Positions 32,819-41,996 of a DNA stretch of 64,000 bases are shown here, in pieces (within the stretch, counting starts at the first letter, position 1; the number at the start of each line of letters is the position of its first letter). The stretch is from Rubritalea squalenifaciens DSM 18772 (lineage in GTDB: Bacteria; Verrucomicrobiota; Verrucomicrobiia; Verrucomicrobiales; Akkermansiaceae): assembly GCF_900141815.1 (NCBI RefSeq), contig NZ_FQYR01000002.1:969091-1033090 (forward strand), in the 5' to 3' direction. Under the pieces are notes generated by a model that ran no database searches, had not been told where the DNA came from, and saw only the letters and a program-made list of their open reading frames with translations. The position numbers were made by a program, and so were the translations under genes.

Positions 32819-35800
32819 ATGAAAGTAAAAGCACTGATTCTGGCAACTGCGTTGTCATGGCTAGGCAGTACTCTCGGGGCACTCTCACAGAGCCTCAACT
32901 TCTCAGATCCTTCGGCCTATAAAGACTATAGCTCAAGCACCTTGTTAGAGGTGACAAGTATGCGGGGAGACCGTGCGAATATTCGCTATTTTCTCGCAGC
33001 TCATCGAGGCAATGATGTAGAGGGGCTTCTATGCAAAGCGTGGGTGCTGTCCCGTAATGGCCGAGATCCAGAGGCCGTCGAGCTGTATACGAAGGTGATT
33101 CAGGACCCTAGGGCGAAAGGGTGGATGAAGTGTCTGGCTGCGCTTAACCGTGCCGCGACAGCTGGAGATGATGATCCCAAAATTGTAGAGTATCGTACTG
33201 AAGCAGTCAAAGTCTGCTATGAAGAAGGGGAGTTGTCTTATCTTTCCTCGATCGATTGCAGTCAGGAGTACTGGAATGTTAATTTGAAGCTGAAGCAGCA
33301 AAATCCAGCATTGGTGAAAGAGCTGTTGGCCAGCTATAAGCTCGCCGAAGCTCGTTATCACACCTACACCACCAAAAACTACAAAGAGGCCAAGCGCCTG
33401 ATTGATGAGATCTGGCGTATCGATATGGCCAAGTGGCCGAATCGCTTTGACTTTAGCCTGCTGATGCAGCTGAGGGGGAATTCAAAACTGTATCCAGAAG
33501 CCAAGTATGCCCAGCGCATGACTAGGGAGCCGCTGATTCATCGTTTCCTTGGAGAAATTGAGCGCGCGACCATGCAAAAGCAGGATAAGCTGAGAGCAAT
33601 GCAGGTCTGCGAGTGGGCTTCATCCTATGCCCAAATGTTGTATGATCTGGATACACGCTCAGGAAGCATGAGTATGCCCGCCTTCCAGATTCTCTATCAA
33701 TCTTTTGGCGGTGGCGTGCTGCGCTCAGACCCGTCTGGGAAAGCGCTGGCTTTACTCAATAATCTCTGGTTCCAGCCCTATGACGGGACTCAATTGAGAA
33801 GTAATGAGGCGCGTAGACAGAAGAAATTGGTGCCGTCTTACCGTCTCAAAGAGCTGGTAAAGTTCTCTTCTCGCGAGCCGAGTGTGCCTGACTGGAAATG
33901 GTATCGCGAGCGTGCCATACTCTGTGCCAGGGTGGGAGATCTGGAGAGCGCGAATCGACTTTTTCAAAAATCGGCAGCTGCGACCTTTGCCTATGATGAG
34001 CGCCGATCAGTTATCGTGGACTGGGCCACTTATTATCTGGGGCCTGCAAGGCATGACTATAGCTTGGCGTTCCAGGCTTTTGACTCGATAGAGGCAATGC
34101 CTGATATGACTGACAAGGCAAAGGCTCTGGTTAATACTGCCCGTGCGCAGTTGTATTTCAATATTGGTGATATGGGCAAGGCGAGGGCTGCTGCCGAGAG
34201 TGCACGCCAGTCTGATGGAGTTTCCAAGAAATGGGTCAATGATTTCCTGTATCAAGTCGGAGTCATGGAGCGTGTGGTCGATCACAAGAAGCGTTACGAG
34301 GAATCGAATCCAGTGATTGCTAACTGGAAGGGGCAGTTTGGTCGTCAGGGTGTATCCATGCAGCTCAACTTTGCGACTGGTTCGGCGGAGCTGCCTGGTG
34401 ATGCTGCCTCCAGGCTTCGCCCGCTTCTCGATATTTTTAATAATCCCAAGTACGAAAGTCTCGTGTTCAGAATTGAGGGACACACTGATAGTCGTGGCGG
34501 GGATAAAATCAACGAGCCTCTGTCTAAGAAACGTGCTAAGAGTCTCGTGAACTATTTGGCTAACAATTACCAGATTCCACTCCGACGTATGGAGTGGGAC
34601 GGTTATGGATCTAGAAGGCCTGTGGCCTCAAACCTGAGTGAGAGAGGTAGAGCTCTCAATAGGCGTGTGGAGCTGAACCTCATGGGGGATTCCAGTCGCC
34701 CTGATCTCGTGGCTACAGGTGTTCTCAAAAACAATATCACAGCAACGAGCCCTGATGGAAAGCTATTGATCGCGACCAATGGTGATGTCTGGGATACCCA
34801 ACAGTGGGTGAAGCTGTATTCCATTGATGCGAGTTACTCCAGTATGTCCTTCTCGCCGGATAGTAGATACATCTTTGTCTGCCAAAGTAGCAATGATGCT
34901 GAGGTCGGCATGCTGGTAGAAGCCAGCACAGGTGTTCTGGTGGACTTTGTGCCGAATTACTCAGCCCATTCATCGCTGATTAGATCTGCTTGGTCGCCTG
35001 ATTCACGTTACGTGGCTTATTCCTCTGTCCAGCACTGCCATATTTATGATGTCCATGCACGCCGAGTCGTAAGATCGATCACCTATTCAGGTGGCGGTAA
35101 TTGCTCCCGTATTTGTTTCGCGAAGGGTGGGAGCCACATCGCCATGCTGCCGAAGACTGGCTATGGCTGGGTTTACTTGGCAGATGTGAATACTGGTCAG
35201 GTAGAAGAAATTCACGTTCCTGAGATTCAATACGCTCATGACATGACATCATCGAGCGATGCCAGCTATGTCTATATCAGCTGTGATCCAGGATATATTT
35301 TGGATTGGGACACACTGAGGGAGGCAAAGCCAAGACTGCAGTCATTCTGGTATGAAGCGATACGCAGAGGGAAGCGTTTTTGCCCAAGCCCGATGTCCGT
35401 TCACCCAAGCAATCCTCACTTGGTTGCCGGTGGGGGGATCCACTCAGGTAATTGGGGTTATGTAGATTTCGAGCGCGGAACGACCAATTTTGCGAAATCA
35501 GAGGCAGGCTCTTTCAAGATGCGAACTTTCTGGGGGGAGAATGGTGAGGAATTGATCACCAGTGGCGGCTGGAAAGCCAATAGCAAATCCCGCTACGCCT
35601 ATGACCGACCAGGTCTCTATACCACCAGATACGTGCCAGGAAGATCGCTCTCTAACCAAGACCTGACTTTTGTCACGGGTGAGGCGTCTGAGATTGATTC
35701 TATTTACGCCTTCGAGAAGCTTCACATGATCGCTGTCATTGGCGGTGAAGGGGTGAGTCTCTGGGACATCAAGACCGGGAGACAGGTCCACCGCTGGAGT

Positions 35801-37882
35801 GATGCTTTGGCTTACTCGAGTGCAGGGCATGTTCATGCAGAAGGTGAACTTTATGGGGTGATCAATAATCCTGTGACTGCTGAGAGTATCTTGGTGAAGT
35901 ATGATCTGGTCAATTACCGCCGAACCGAACTTGGGCGCTACAAAGACCGCTTGATTAGCAAAATCGAAGCTGGAGAGACTACATTGGCGGTCGGATATAG
36001 TAATTATTGGACCAAGGAGCGGCGGGCTGAACCTGACCTCACTATCATGCTGTTGGATAAAAATAGTGGTCAGGAAAAAACACGGATACGCGTACCGGCT
36101 GCTACCAGATCACTCCAGTATGGGCAGATCTTCTATCCTGGGTTTGAGAGTATGGCGCTCTCTGCTGATGAGAAGAAAGTGGTCTTCTCCAGTAAGTGGG
36201 GCGACGGCTACGGTCATGGCACCGTCATCTCCAAAAAGCTCAGGCTCTGGGATGTGGGCAAAGGCACGGTAAAAGTCGTGACTGAAACCTCCAGTTCCAA
36301 TGGCATTGATTATGTAGGCTTCAGAGACTTGAACACCGTCGAGGTCTCAACCAATGAATACTCCAACAGTCTCTATAAGATTGATATCAATACAGGAGAT
36401 TGGGGGGATGCTATTCCGCGAAGCGAGCGTACACCGAAGAGTTCTTATGTGCCACTCGATGAAGCTTTCACCGATCTGAACCTGAAAGTGAGCTCCATCT
36501 ACAGCCGTGGTGAAATTTCCTTTGTGCGCCGTGATACAGGTGAGGCTGTGGTAACCATCCTCTACAAAGGAGACGAATGGATTGCCTACAATAAGGCTGG
36601 TTACTTCACGGCTTCTCAGGGAGGAGTAGATCGAGTGTACTGGAGAGTGGGGAGCCGCATGCTACCGATGGCAGCTCTTCGTGACAAATACGAGAACCCG
36701 ACTTTGATTGCTCACAGCTTGGACTCTATCTTTGCCAAGAAGGTGGTGAAGAAGGAGGTGGTGAGACCTAAGATTGACCCGGATCTGTTCCAGATTCCAT
36801 ACGAGATCAAGGTGCTCTCAGGCAATGGTACCTCGACTCAGGATCAGACCTACAAGATGCGCGTGGAAATCAAGAGCCTCACTCAGAGTGCTCCAGAGCC
36901 ACTGCTCGAGTGGACGATTAATGGTCGCAAGGCCCGTGGCTTTAAAGTGGTTCCAGCCAAAGTGGAGAACAGCCGCTTTATTGCTGAAGAGACCTTCAAC
37001 TTGAGTGAAGGAACAAACGTGATCACTGTAGCGATTCGCTATAAGAATGCCACAGTCATGCCGCAGACCGTTACCGTGACACGCGAGGTGAGGAAAGTGA
37101 GCCCCAAAGTGAAGGTGGCTAATACGCACCTTTGGTTCTTTGGAGTTGGTGTCAAAGATTACGCCAAGCCTGAGCAGAACCTAGACTTTGCTGACCGCGA
37201 TATCGAGGAAATGGCCAAGATGTTTAAATCCCAAGAAGGCAAACTCTTCAAGGAAGTCCATGTGAAGACGCTGACTAACAAGGAGGCGACTGTACGAAAT
37301 ATCAAGATCGAGATGAATCGCTTCCTCAAGCAGGCTTCCTCTGAAGATTTGATCATCATTCAGCTTGCTGGCCACGGTGTGGTGAGCAGCGATCAGGAGC
37401 TTTACTTCATGGCACACGATAGTGATATGAAGGAGGCCTTTACGGGCCTTGAGTTGAAAGACTTCTCAGATTTCTTGGAGAGGCTCCCACCCAGCCAGAA
37501 GGCACTTGTCTTGCTGGATATCTGCCACGCAGGACAGATCGGCCAAAAGCGTCGAGGCGGTGGGTTGACATCGGAAGATGCAGTCAAGGTGTTAGAGGAT
37601 GGTACGGGTACTGTCGTGCTGGCCTCTTCCACCGGACGTGAGTCTTCATTCGAAGATAAGTCATACCGTGGCGGCCATGGTGCCTTCACTGCTGCCTTGC
37701 TTGATGGTCTGGAAGGCATGGCTGACAAGAAGGCGGGTAACAGTGACGGCTGGGTTTATCTTACCGAGTTGACCAGCTACGTGGCTCGTGCTGTTCCTCA
37801 GATGACTGGGGGCGCACAGCATCCTATCGCTCCTAAAATGGAGAACTTGCGGGACTTCCCTCTGGGGCAATCCAGCAAGTAG
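32819..37882 (+). CDS. Giant secreted OmpA - beta-propeller - metacaspase fusion protein
   Basis: 1687 residues. Signal peptide (about 1-24). Residues ~40-500 are helical and TPR-like. An OmpA C-terminal peptidoglycan-binding domain lies at about 514-622 (RIEGHTDSRGGDKINEPLSK, then RAKSLVNYL and GRALNRRVELNL). A WD40/TolB-like propeller covers about 634-1200 (SMSFSPDSRYIFV, SAWSPDSRYVAYSS). A linker common in WD40-caspase proteins is near 1250 (GDEWIAYNKAGYFTASQGG), an Ig-like domain near 1325-1425, and a C14 caspase/metacaspase domain at about 1435-1687 with the His1519 (QLAGHGV) and Cys1569 (LLDICHAGQ) dyad and Asp1567 in the metacaspase S1 position. It would be a peptidoglycan-anchored protease of the periplasm or outer membrane. 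Substrate and trigger are unknown. Confidence 0.87.
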   Translation: MKVKALILATALSWLGSTLGALSQSLNFSDPSAYKDYSSSTLLEVTSMRGDRANIRYFLAAHRGNDVEGLLCKAWVLSRNGRDPEAVELYTKVIQDPRAKGWMKCLAALNRAATAGDDDPKIVEYRTEAVKVCYEEGELSYLSSIDCSQEYWNVNLKLKQQNPALVKELLASYKLAEARYHTYTTKNYKEAKRLIDEIWRIDMAKWPNRFDFSLLMQLRGNSKLYPEAKYAQRMTREPLIHRFLGEIERATMQKQDKLRAMQVCEWASSYAQMLYDLDTRSGSMSMPAFQILYQSFGGGVLRSDPSGKALALLNNLWFQPYDGTQLRSNEARRQKKLVPSYRLKELVKFSSREPSVPDWKWYRERAILCARVGDLESANRLFQKSAAATFAYDERRSVIVDWATYYLGPARHDYSLAFQAFDSIEAMPDMTDKAKALVNTARAQLYFNIGDMGKARAAAESARQSDGVSKKWVNDFLYQVGVMERVVDHKKRYEESNPVIANWKGQFGRQGVSMQLNFATGSAELPGDAASRLRPLLDIFNNPKYESLVFRIEGHTDSRGGDKINEPLSKKRAKSLVNYLANNYQIPLRRMEWDGYGSRRPVASNLSERGRALNRRVELNLMGDSSRPDLVATGVLKNNITATSPDGKLLIATNGDVWDTQQWVKLYSIDASYSSMSFSPDSRYIFVCQSSNDAEVGMLVEASTGVLVDFVPNYSAHSSLIRSAWSPDSRYVAYSSVQHCHIYDVHARRVVRSITYSGGGNCSRICFAKGGSHIAMLPKTGYGWVYLADVNTGQVEEIHVPEIQYAHDMTSSSDASYVYISCDPGYILDWDTLREAKPRLQSFWYEAIRRGKRFCPSPMSVHPSNPHLVAGGGIHSGNWGYVDFERGTTNFAKSEAGSFKMRTFWGENGEELITSGGWKANSKSRYAYDRPGLYTTRYVPGRSLSNQDLTFVTGEASEIDSIYAFEKLHMIAVIGGEGVSLWDIKTGRQVHRWSDALAYSSAGHVHAEGELYGVINNPVTAESILVKYDLVNYRRTELGRYKDRLISKIEAGETTLAVGYSNYWTKERRAEPDLTIMLLDKNSGQEKTRIRVPAATRSLQYGQIFYPGFESMALSADEKKVVFSSKWGDGYGHGTVISKKLRLWDVGKGTVKVVTETSSSNGIDYVGFRDLNTVEVSTNEYSNSLYKIDINTGDWGDAIPRSERTPKSSYVPLDEAFTDLNLKVSSIYSRGEISFVRRDTGEAVVTILYKGDEWIAYNKAGYFTASQGGVDRVYWRVGSRMLPMAALRDKYENPTLIAHSLDSIFAKKVVKKEVVRPKIDPDLFQIPYEIKVLSGNGTSTQDQTYKMRVEIKSLTQSAPEPLLEWTINGRKARGFKVVPAKVENSRFIAEETFNLSEGTNVITVAIRYKNATVMPQTVTVTREVRKVSPKVKVANTHLWFFGVGVKDYAKPEQNLDFADRDIEEMAKMFKSQEGKLFKEVHVKTLTNKEATVRNIKIEMNRFLKQASSEDLIIIQLAGHGVVSSDQELYFMAHDSDMKEAFTGLELKDFSDFLERLPPSQKALVLLDICHAGQIGQKRRGGGLTSEDAVKVLEDGTGTVVLASSTGRESSFEDKSYRGGHGAFTAALLDGLEGMADKKAGNSDGWVYLTELTSYVARAVPQMTGGAQHPIAPKMENLRDFPLGQSSK

Positions 37883-37900
37883 AGTCACTTTATAAGATTG

Positions 37901-37928
37901 AAAGCTCCACCATCTGGTGGAGCTTTTT
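37901..37928 (+). terminator. Rho-independent terminator
   Basis: AAAGCTCCACC-ATCT-GGTGGAGCTTT is a perfect 11-bp stem followed by further T residues. Closes the papain/caspase operon; the reverse strand has a weaker T-run that may help the convergent gene. Confidence 0.9.
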
Positions 37929-37947
37929 TATTTGCGGGTGAGTCTGT

Positions 37948-39987
37948 TTAGTTGGGTAAACTGAATACAGTCAGTACTGCTGCGTGATCAGAAGGCCAGG
38001 GGAAGTCGAGCTGAGGGTGGGTGCGGATGATTTCTGAATCCAAGATCTTGCAGCCTTTGTGATAGATGAAGTCAATACGCGCATATTGTAGATGACCGTA
38101 GATGACTGCGAAACTGCCGTCAGGGCGTAACACCTCGTCAGGATGAATCTCACGAAATGAGTCGGAAAAGCCGTATTGCTGCATCACTTGTGAGGTTGGA
38201 AAGGCAACCGGGCCGTAGCCACCGTGAAATTTTGCGGCTGCTTTGGTCCAGTCCAGGTGGCTGCACGAATTGAAATCTCCTCCTAGGATCATAGGCAGAT
38301 TTCTAGATGAATTGTTAGGAAGCAGGTCAGACTCAATGATGGCCTTTGCCTCCTTGGTGGATAGCTTGGAGTCTTCGTTGACCCAATGCTTGGTGTCTTC
38401 TCCAGGGCTTAGGTAGGATCCTTCACTATACTCGGTGTAACGTAACCACCAGTCTGCGAGGAGAAACTTCTTCCCATTGGGGAGGGAGACCTCTGCGACC
38501 AAGGATTGAAACTTAGACTGCTGGCTGGGCAGAGGCTTGATCGGGAAGCGGCTGAGGATCGAGAGGTTGGCCTTTTTGTCTGGTGTATAGAGGTGATAAC
38601 CAAGCTCTTTGGCGAGCATTTCTTGGGATCCGTAACTCTCTTGTAGGGTGATGATGTCAGCCTGGCTTGCTTTGATGAGTTCAAGAATGCGTTTGGGTCC
38701 ATCGGGTCCGAGATGCTTGCCACCATGCCAGATGTTCCAGTTAAGCATCCGCAGAGTATCGCCAGAGTCAGAGGTGGGAGATTGTATTTTGTTAGGTCGA
38801 GATGCTGTGTCTTTGGCGAAGTCTACGCTCTCGCCTGAGATAGATAGAGAGCGGATGGAGGCTTTGAGGTCTCTGCCGGGCTGGGCTTTGTCCGATATGT
38901 CGGCAGAGAGAGTCAGGTAGTGGATCCCGGGGGAGAATTTCGGAGCTTCGCCTGGAGACCAAGAGAAGGTGATGGAGTCATCGGAAGCGAGCTTGGCTGT
39001 CTTGAGAAGCGCAGCACCACTGATGGCAGCTTGGCCACTGGAATGGTGTAGATAGAGCTGTTTGATGTTCTTGTGGCCATCAATGTGCAACTGTAGCTTG
39101 TCTAGTTTTCCGATGTCTGATCCCCCCTCTACAATGAGGCGAAGCGTGCCCAGTGGAACAGCCTTGCTGCCAGCAGGAATAGGCCACTCGCTTCGGATCT
39201 CGGTAGCATCAAATAAGAAGCCACGCTCAGAAACTTTGCTCAGATCCGGATGCTTCTGGGTGATCGTGATGGCGTGAGGGTCATTGCCATAATATTGAAG
39301 GCGGCCATTTCTGGCGTGGAAGTAGAGTGGTGCCCTGCCTACTCGGTTGAGCGCCATTTCTGGATTCATGTCATCGAAGGACCAGTAGCCATAGAGGCTC
39401 TCGCGTTGAGGGTGCTTCGCTGTAGGTATCTCAGCCTTCCATTGTTTCAGGGTGGTGGCATCAAGAGCTGCTTTCCAGACGCGTACGTCATCAATGCCGC
39501 CGCCAAAGACGGACTTGGGATCAACATGGTTCCCGATGGAAGATGGAAGGATAGATAGTGAGGAGTCAGATATGGCAGCCTGTGCTCCATCAATGAATAG
39601 ACGGGTCTGGTTCCCATCGCAACTCATGGCCACGTGATGCCAAGCTTTATCGAGTGCTTGCTTTGCTTTCAGATTGGCTGCCTTACTACAGAGTATGCCG
39701 TTTTCGAGCTCCAGGGCGATTTCATGTACACCTTGGATCTTGGCATAGCGGCCAGAGGCGATGAGGACTTCTGATGGCTTCCAGTGGTCTTCATCTCCTT
39801 TGATCCACATCTCGACCGTCCACGGGGGGCGTACGACATCAAGACCGGTATTGATTTCATCATCTTTGCCATCGAGCCAGACGGCTTTTCGTTCACGGGC
39901 TTGGGCTGGTGAGCTGTGTGCTAGGGCCAGGCAGCATAAGCAAGCCACGGGGCCACTGAGGTGTTTGGATAAATTGATAGAGAGCAT
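37948..39987 (-). CDS. Secreted LamG - endonuclease/exonuclease/phosphatase-family protein
   Basis: 679 residues from the ATG at 39987, which opens a signal peptide (to about residue 30, ending SSPAQA); a longer reading starts 18 codons earlier without a signal. A LamG domain spans about 35-200 (PWTVEMWIKGDEDHWK, KAWHHVAMSCDG, GGIDDVRVWKAALD). A beta-sandwich region is in the middle, and an EEP domain covers about 415-679 with its hallmarks: Asn in MLNWNIWHGG, Glu in ITLQESYGSQ, GGDFNS, and the late Asp/His in PSDHAAVLTVF. EEP enzymes cleave phosphodiesters in nucleic acids or phospholipids; which one is not clear. LamG suggests attachment to a glycan. Confidence 0.84.
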   Translation of the reverse strand: MLSINLSKHLSGPVACLCCLALAHSSPAQARERKAVWLDGKDDEINTGLDVVRPPWTVEMWIKGDEDHWKPSEVLIASGRYAKIQGVHEIALELENGILCSKAANLKAKQALDKAWHHVAMSCDGNQTRLFIDGAQAAISDSSLSILPSSIGNHVDPKSVFGGGIDDVRVWKAALDATTLKQWKAEIPTAKHPQRESLYGYWSFDDMNPEMALNRVGRAPLYFHARNGRLQYYGNDPHAITITQKHPDLSKVSERGFLFDATEIRSEWPIPAGSKAVPLGTLRLIVEGGSDIGKLDKLQLHIDGHKNIKQLYLHHSSGQAAISGAALLKTAKLASDDSITFSWSPGEAPKFSPGIHYLTLSADISDKAQPGRDLKASIRSLSISGESVDFAKDTASRPNKIQSPTSDSGDTLRMLNWNIWHGGKHLGPDGPKRILELIKASQADIITLQESYGSQEMLAKELGYHLYTPDKKANLSILSRFPIKPLPSQQSKFQSLVAEVSLPNGKKFLLADWWLRYTEYSEGSYLSPGEDTKHWVNEDSKLSTKEAKAIIESDLLPNNSSRNLPMILGGDFNSCSHLDWTKAAAKFHGGYGPVAFPTSQVMQQYGFSDSFREIHPDEVLRPDGSFAVIYGHLQYARIDFIYHKGCKILDSEIIRTHPQLDFPWPSDHAAVLTVFSLPN

Positions 39988-40116
39988 GAGTGGTAGTGTG
40001 GTGGTGTGGTGGTGACCACGGAATCGTGAATCACTACTCATTCTACGCGGCTCGTGGGGTCAAACAATCGGCAAGATCGATGAATCACATGGCATAATCC
40101 GTCGCAATAGAATAGG

Positions 40117-41070
40117 TCACTTGAGGATACGGCTGACAGTGTAGCCTTGCTCCCGGAGTAGCTTGAGAATATTCCTCTCTCTTTCCAAAAAATGAGCACA
40201 ACCAGCGATAATGAAGTGGGACTGGTCTGGGTGTGAGCGAAACTTCTTGTTGATGCTTTTGACCATCACTTGGTCGCGCCTGTCCATTTCACGGTCCAAT
40301 TTTTCGGTGAGCTCTTTGGAGGTGACTTGGTGGGGCTCCATACGTTTGTTAAACTCATCCATAGCCTTCTTGGTGCCTAGCAAGTAGGCCTCTGTTATTT
40401 CCTGATCCAGAGTCTTACCGCGTGAACGTGCCGCGTTTTGCATGGCCAAATATTCTCGTAGAGCCTGTCGAACCTCCAAAACGCTGAGCTCTTTGTACCC
40501 GTCCATGGAGTCTCCATCGGGCTCTAGTGCCCAATTAGGCTTGGAGAGCTTGGTGGCCCGTTTGGCGAGATGTTCATCCATGAAGGTGTGGTGGCTCAAT
40601 AGGCTCTCCATGCAGGGAAGAGTGAGGACAAGAAACCAGGTTTGCTTGGTCTCATAAAAGGAGATGTCGAGATCTGGGCTAATGGTATTGAGCTCTTTGC
40701 TGACGTCTTTGTAGAGGTCGAGTCCTAGATCTGCTTTAAGGTTAAATTGGCTCTTTCTGGTGATGTTTGGCTCATCTTTCTGTTCAGCTTCTTGAGGATT
40801 ATTCTCAAAAGTTACCTCTGTGGCCAGAGTGTCTGCCTGGAGAAAGGCCCTCTCGGCAGCCGGATGTAACTTAAGTAGTCGTGGGTCACCTAGGTGCACT
40901 GAGCCAAGCAGGTAGCTCGGCTTCTTGAGGCCATTGCCCTCCACTTTCCAGAGGAACGGCTTTAATGGGTGTTTGAGCTTACTGAAGTCGACTTTCTCCT
41001 CGACCTGCTGTGCTCCAACATAAGCAATGTTGATGAGGAATGCGCAAGTGATAAAGAGGAAGCGTTTCAT
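40117..41070 (-). CDS. TraB/GumN-family protein
   Basis: 317 residues with a signal peptide (residues 1-20, ending YVGA). The family motif appears at the N-terminus (SYLLGSVHLGDPRLLKLHPA, followed by LATEVTF), and the paired C-terminal motif is HFIIAGCAHFLERERNILKLL. Bacterial members are proposed metallo-hydrolases or haem-related proteins of the envelope, but the activity is not settled. It starts only five bases after the stop of the YmdB-type gene, so they share a transcript. Confidence 0.85.
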   Translation of the reverse strand: MKRFLFITCAFLINIAYVGAQQVEEKVDFSKLKHPLKPFLWKVEGNGLKKPSYLLGSVHLGDPRLLKLHPAAERAFLQADTLATEVTFENNPQEAEQKDEPNITRKSQFNLKADLGLDLYKDVSKELNTISPDLDISFYETKQTWFLVLTLPCMESLLSHHTFMDEHLAKRATKLSKPNWALEPDGDSMDGYKELSVLEVRQALREYLAMQNAARSRGKTLDQEITEAYLLGTKKAMDEFNKRMEPHQVTSKELTEKLDREMDRRDQVMVKSINKKFRSHPDQSHFIIAGCAHFLERERNILKLLREQGYTVSRILK

Positions 41071-41075
41071 GCAGT

Positions 41076-41873
41076 TTACATTTCTGATGGTTCAAGCAGG
41101 CGGCTGTAGCGCTCGATCTTGGTGGCGTGTCCGGTGGCCGGGTCGACATCTACGATACAGCCGCAAAGACGCACGGGTCCTTTGGCGACAGGGAAGCGTG
41201 TTGGCAAGCTGGACTTGAAGCGGAAGACGACGGATTCCACAGTCCGTCCGAGTACGGAAATTTCTGGGCCGCACATACCGGCATCGGTCAGGTGGGCGGT
41301 ACCTTTGGGGAGAATACGTTCGTCAGCCGTCTGGACGTGGGTGTGTGTGCCTACGACGGCAGAGGCTTTGCCATCTAGATGGAAACCCATGGCGATGGTT
41401 TCGCTGGTGGTTTCCGCATGGAAGTCGAGGAAGATGATTTTGACCCCGTCTGCGAGGAGCTTGTCGATGGTGTCCTCAAGCACTGTGAACGGGTTCTCCA
41501 GACTCTGGGCCATGAAGGTACGACCCTGGGCATTCAGGACGGCAATTTTTCCGAAGTCCGAGTCTTGGACCACAAGCCCTTCCCCGGGAGCGTCACCCGG
41601 GTAATTGATCGGGCGCAGAAGGTTGGGTTGGTCTTTGATGTAGTCGGCAAGTTCTCTCTGATCCCAGACGTGGTCGCCCGTCGTGATTACATCGGCCCCC
41701 GCCTTGAACAATTCAGAGGCGATCTTTTGGTTGATGCCGCGGCCACCTGCTGAATTCTCGCCATTGACGATACAGAAATCGATCGCATGGTCTTGTTTGA
41801 TAGAGGCCAGATGCTTGATAACGGCTTTTCTGCCGGGTTCTCCGACAATATCGCCTAAAAAAAGAATGCGCAT
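41076..41873 (-). CDS. YmdB-type metallophosphoesterase (TIGR00282 family)
   Basis: 265 residues, the usual size. The dinuclear metal-site motifs are evident: FLGDIVGEPGRKAV, VNGENSAGGRGI, TTGDHVWDQRE, LDFHAETTSE and VGTHTHVQTADERIL. In Bacillus the homologue is a 2',3'-cAMP phosphodiesterase that affects sporulation and biofilm formation; the role in this organism is unknown. Followed by the TraB/GumN gene. Confidence 0.93.
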   Translation of the reverse strand: MRILFLGDIVGEPGRKAVIKHLASIKQDHAIDFCIVNGENSAGGRGINQKIASELFKAGADVITTGDHVWDQRELADYIKDQPNLLRPINYPGDAPGEGLVVQDSDFGKIAVLNAQGRTFMAQSLENPFTVLEDTIDKLLADGVKIIFLDFHAETTSETIAMGFHLDGKASAVVGTHTHVQTADERILPKGTAHLTDAGMCGPEISVLGRTVESVVFRFKSSLPTRFPVAKGPVRLCGCIVDVDPATGHATKIERYSRLLEPSEM

Positions 41874-41996
41874 TTCGTGACTTGGTCTTAGTTTGGGTGT
41901 GTAGTCCGTATCGGGCTGCTTGGTGACGAAGTTTAGCCAAGCATAGACAAGTCACAGAAACCAGCTAGAAACGTTATCGCGCGTTCAATAAATCCC

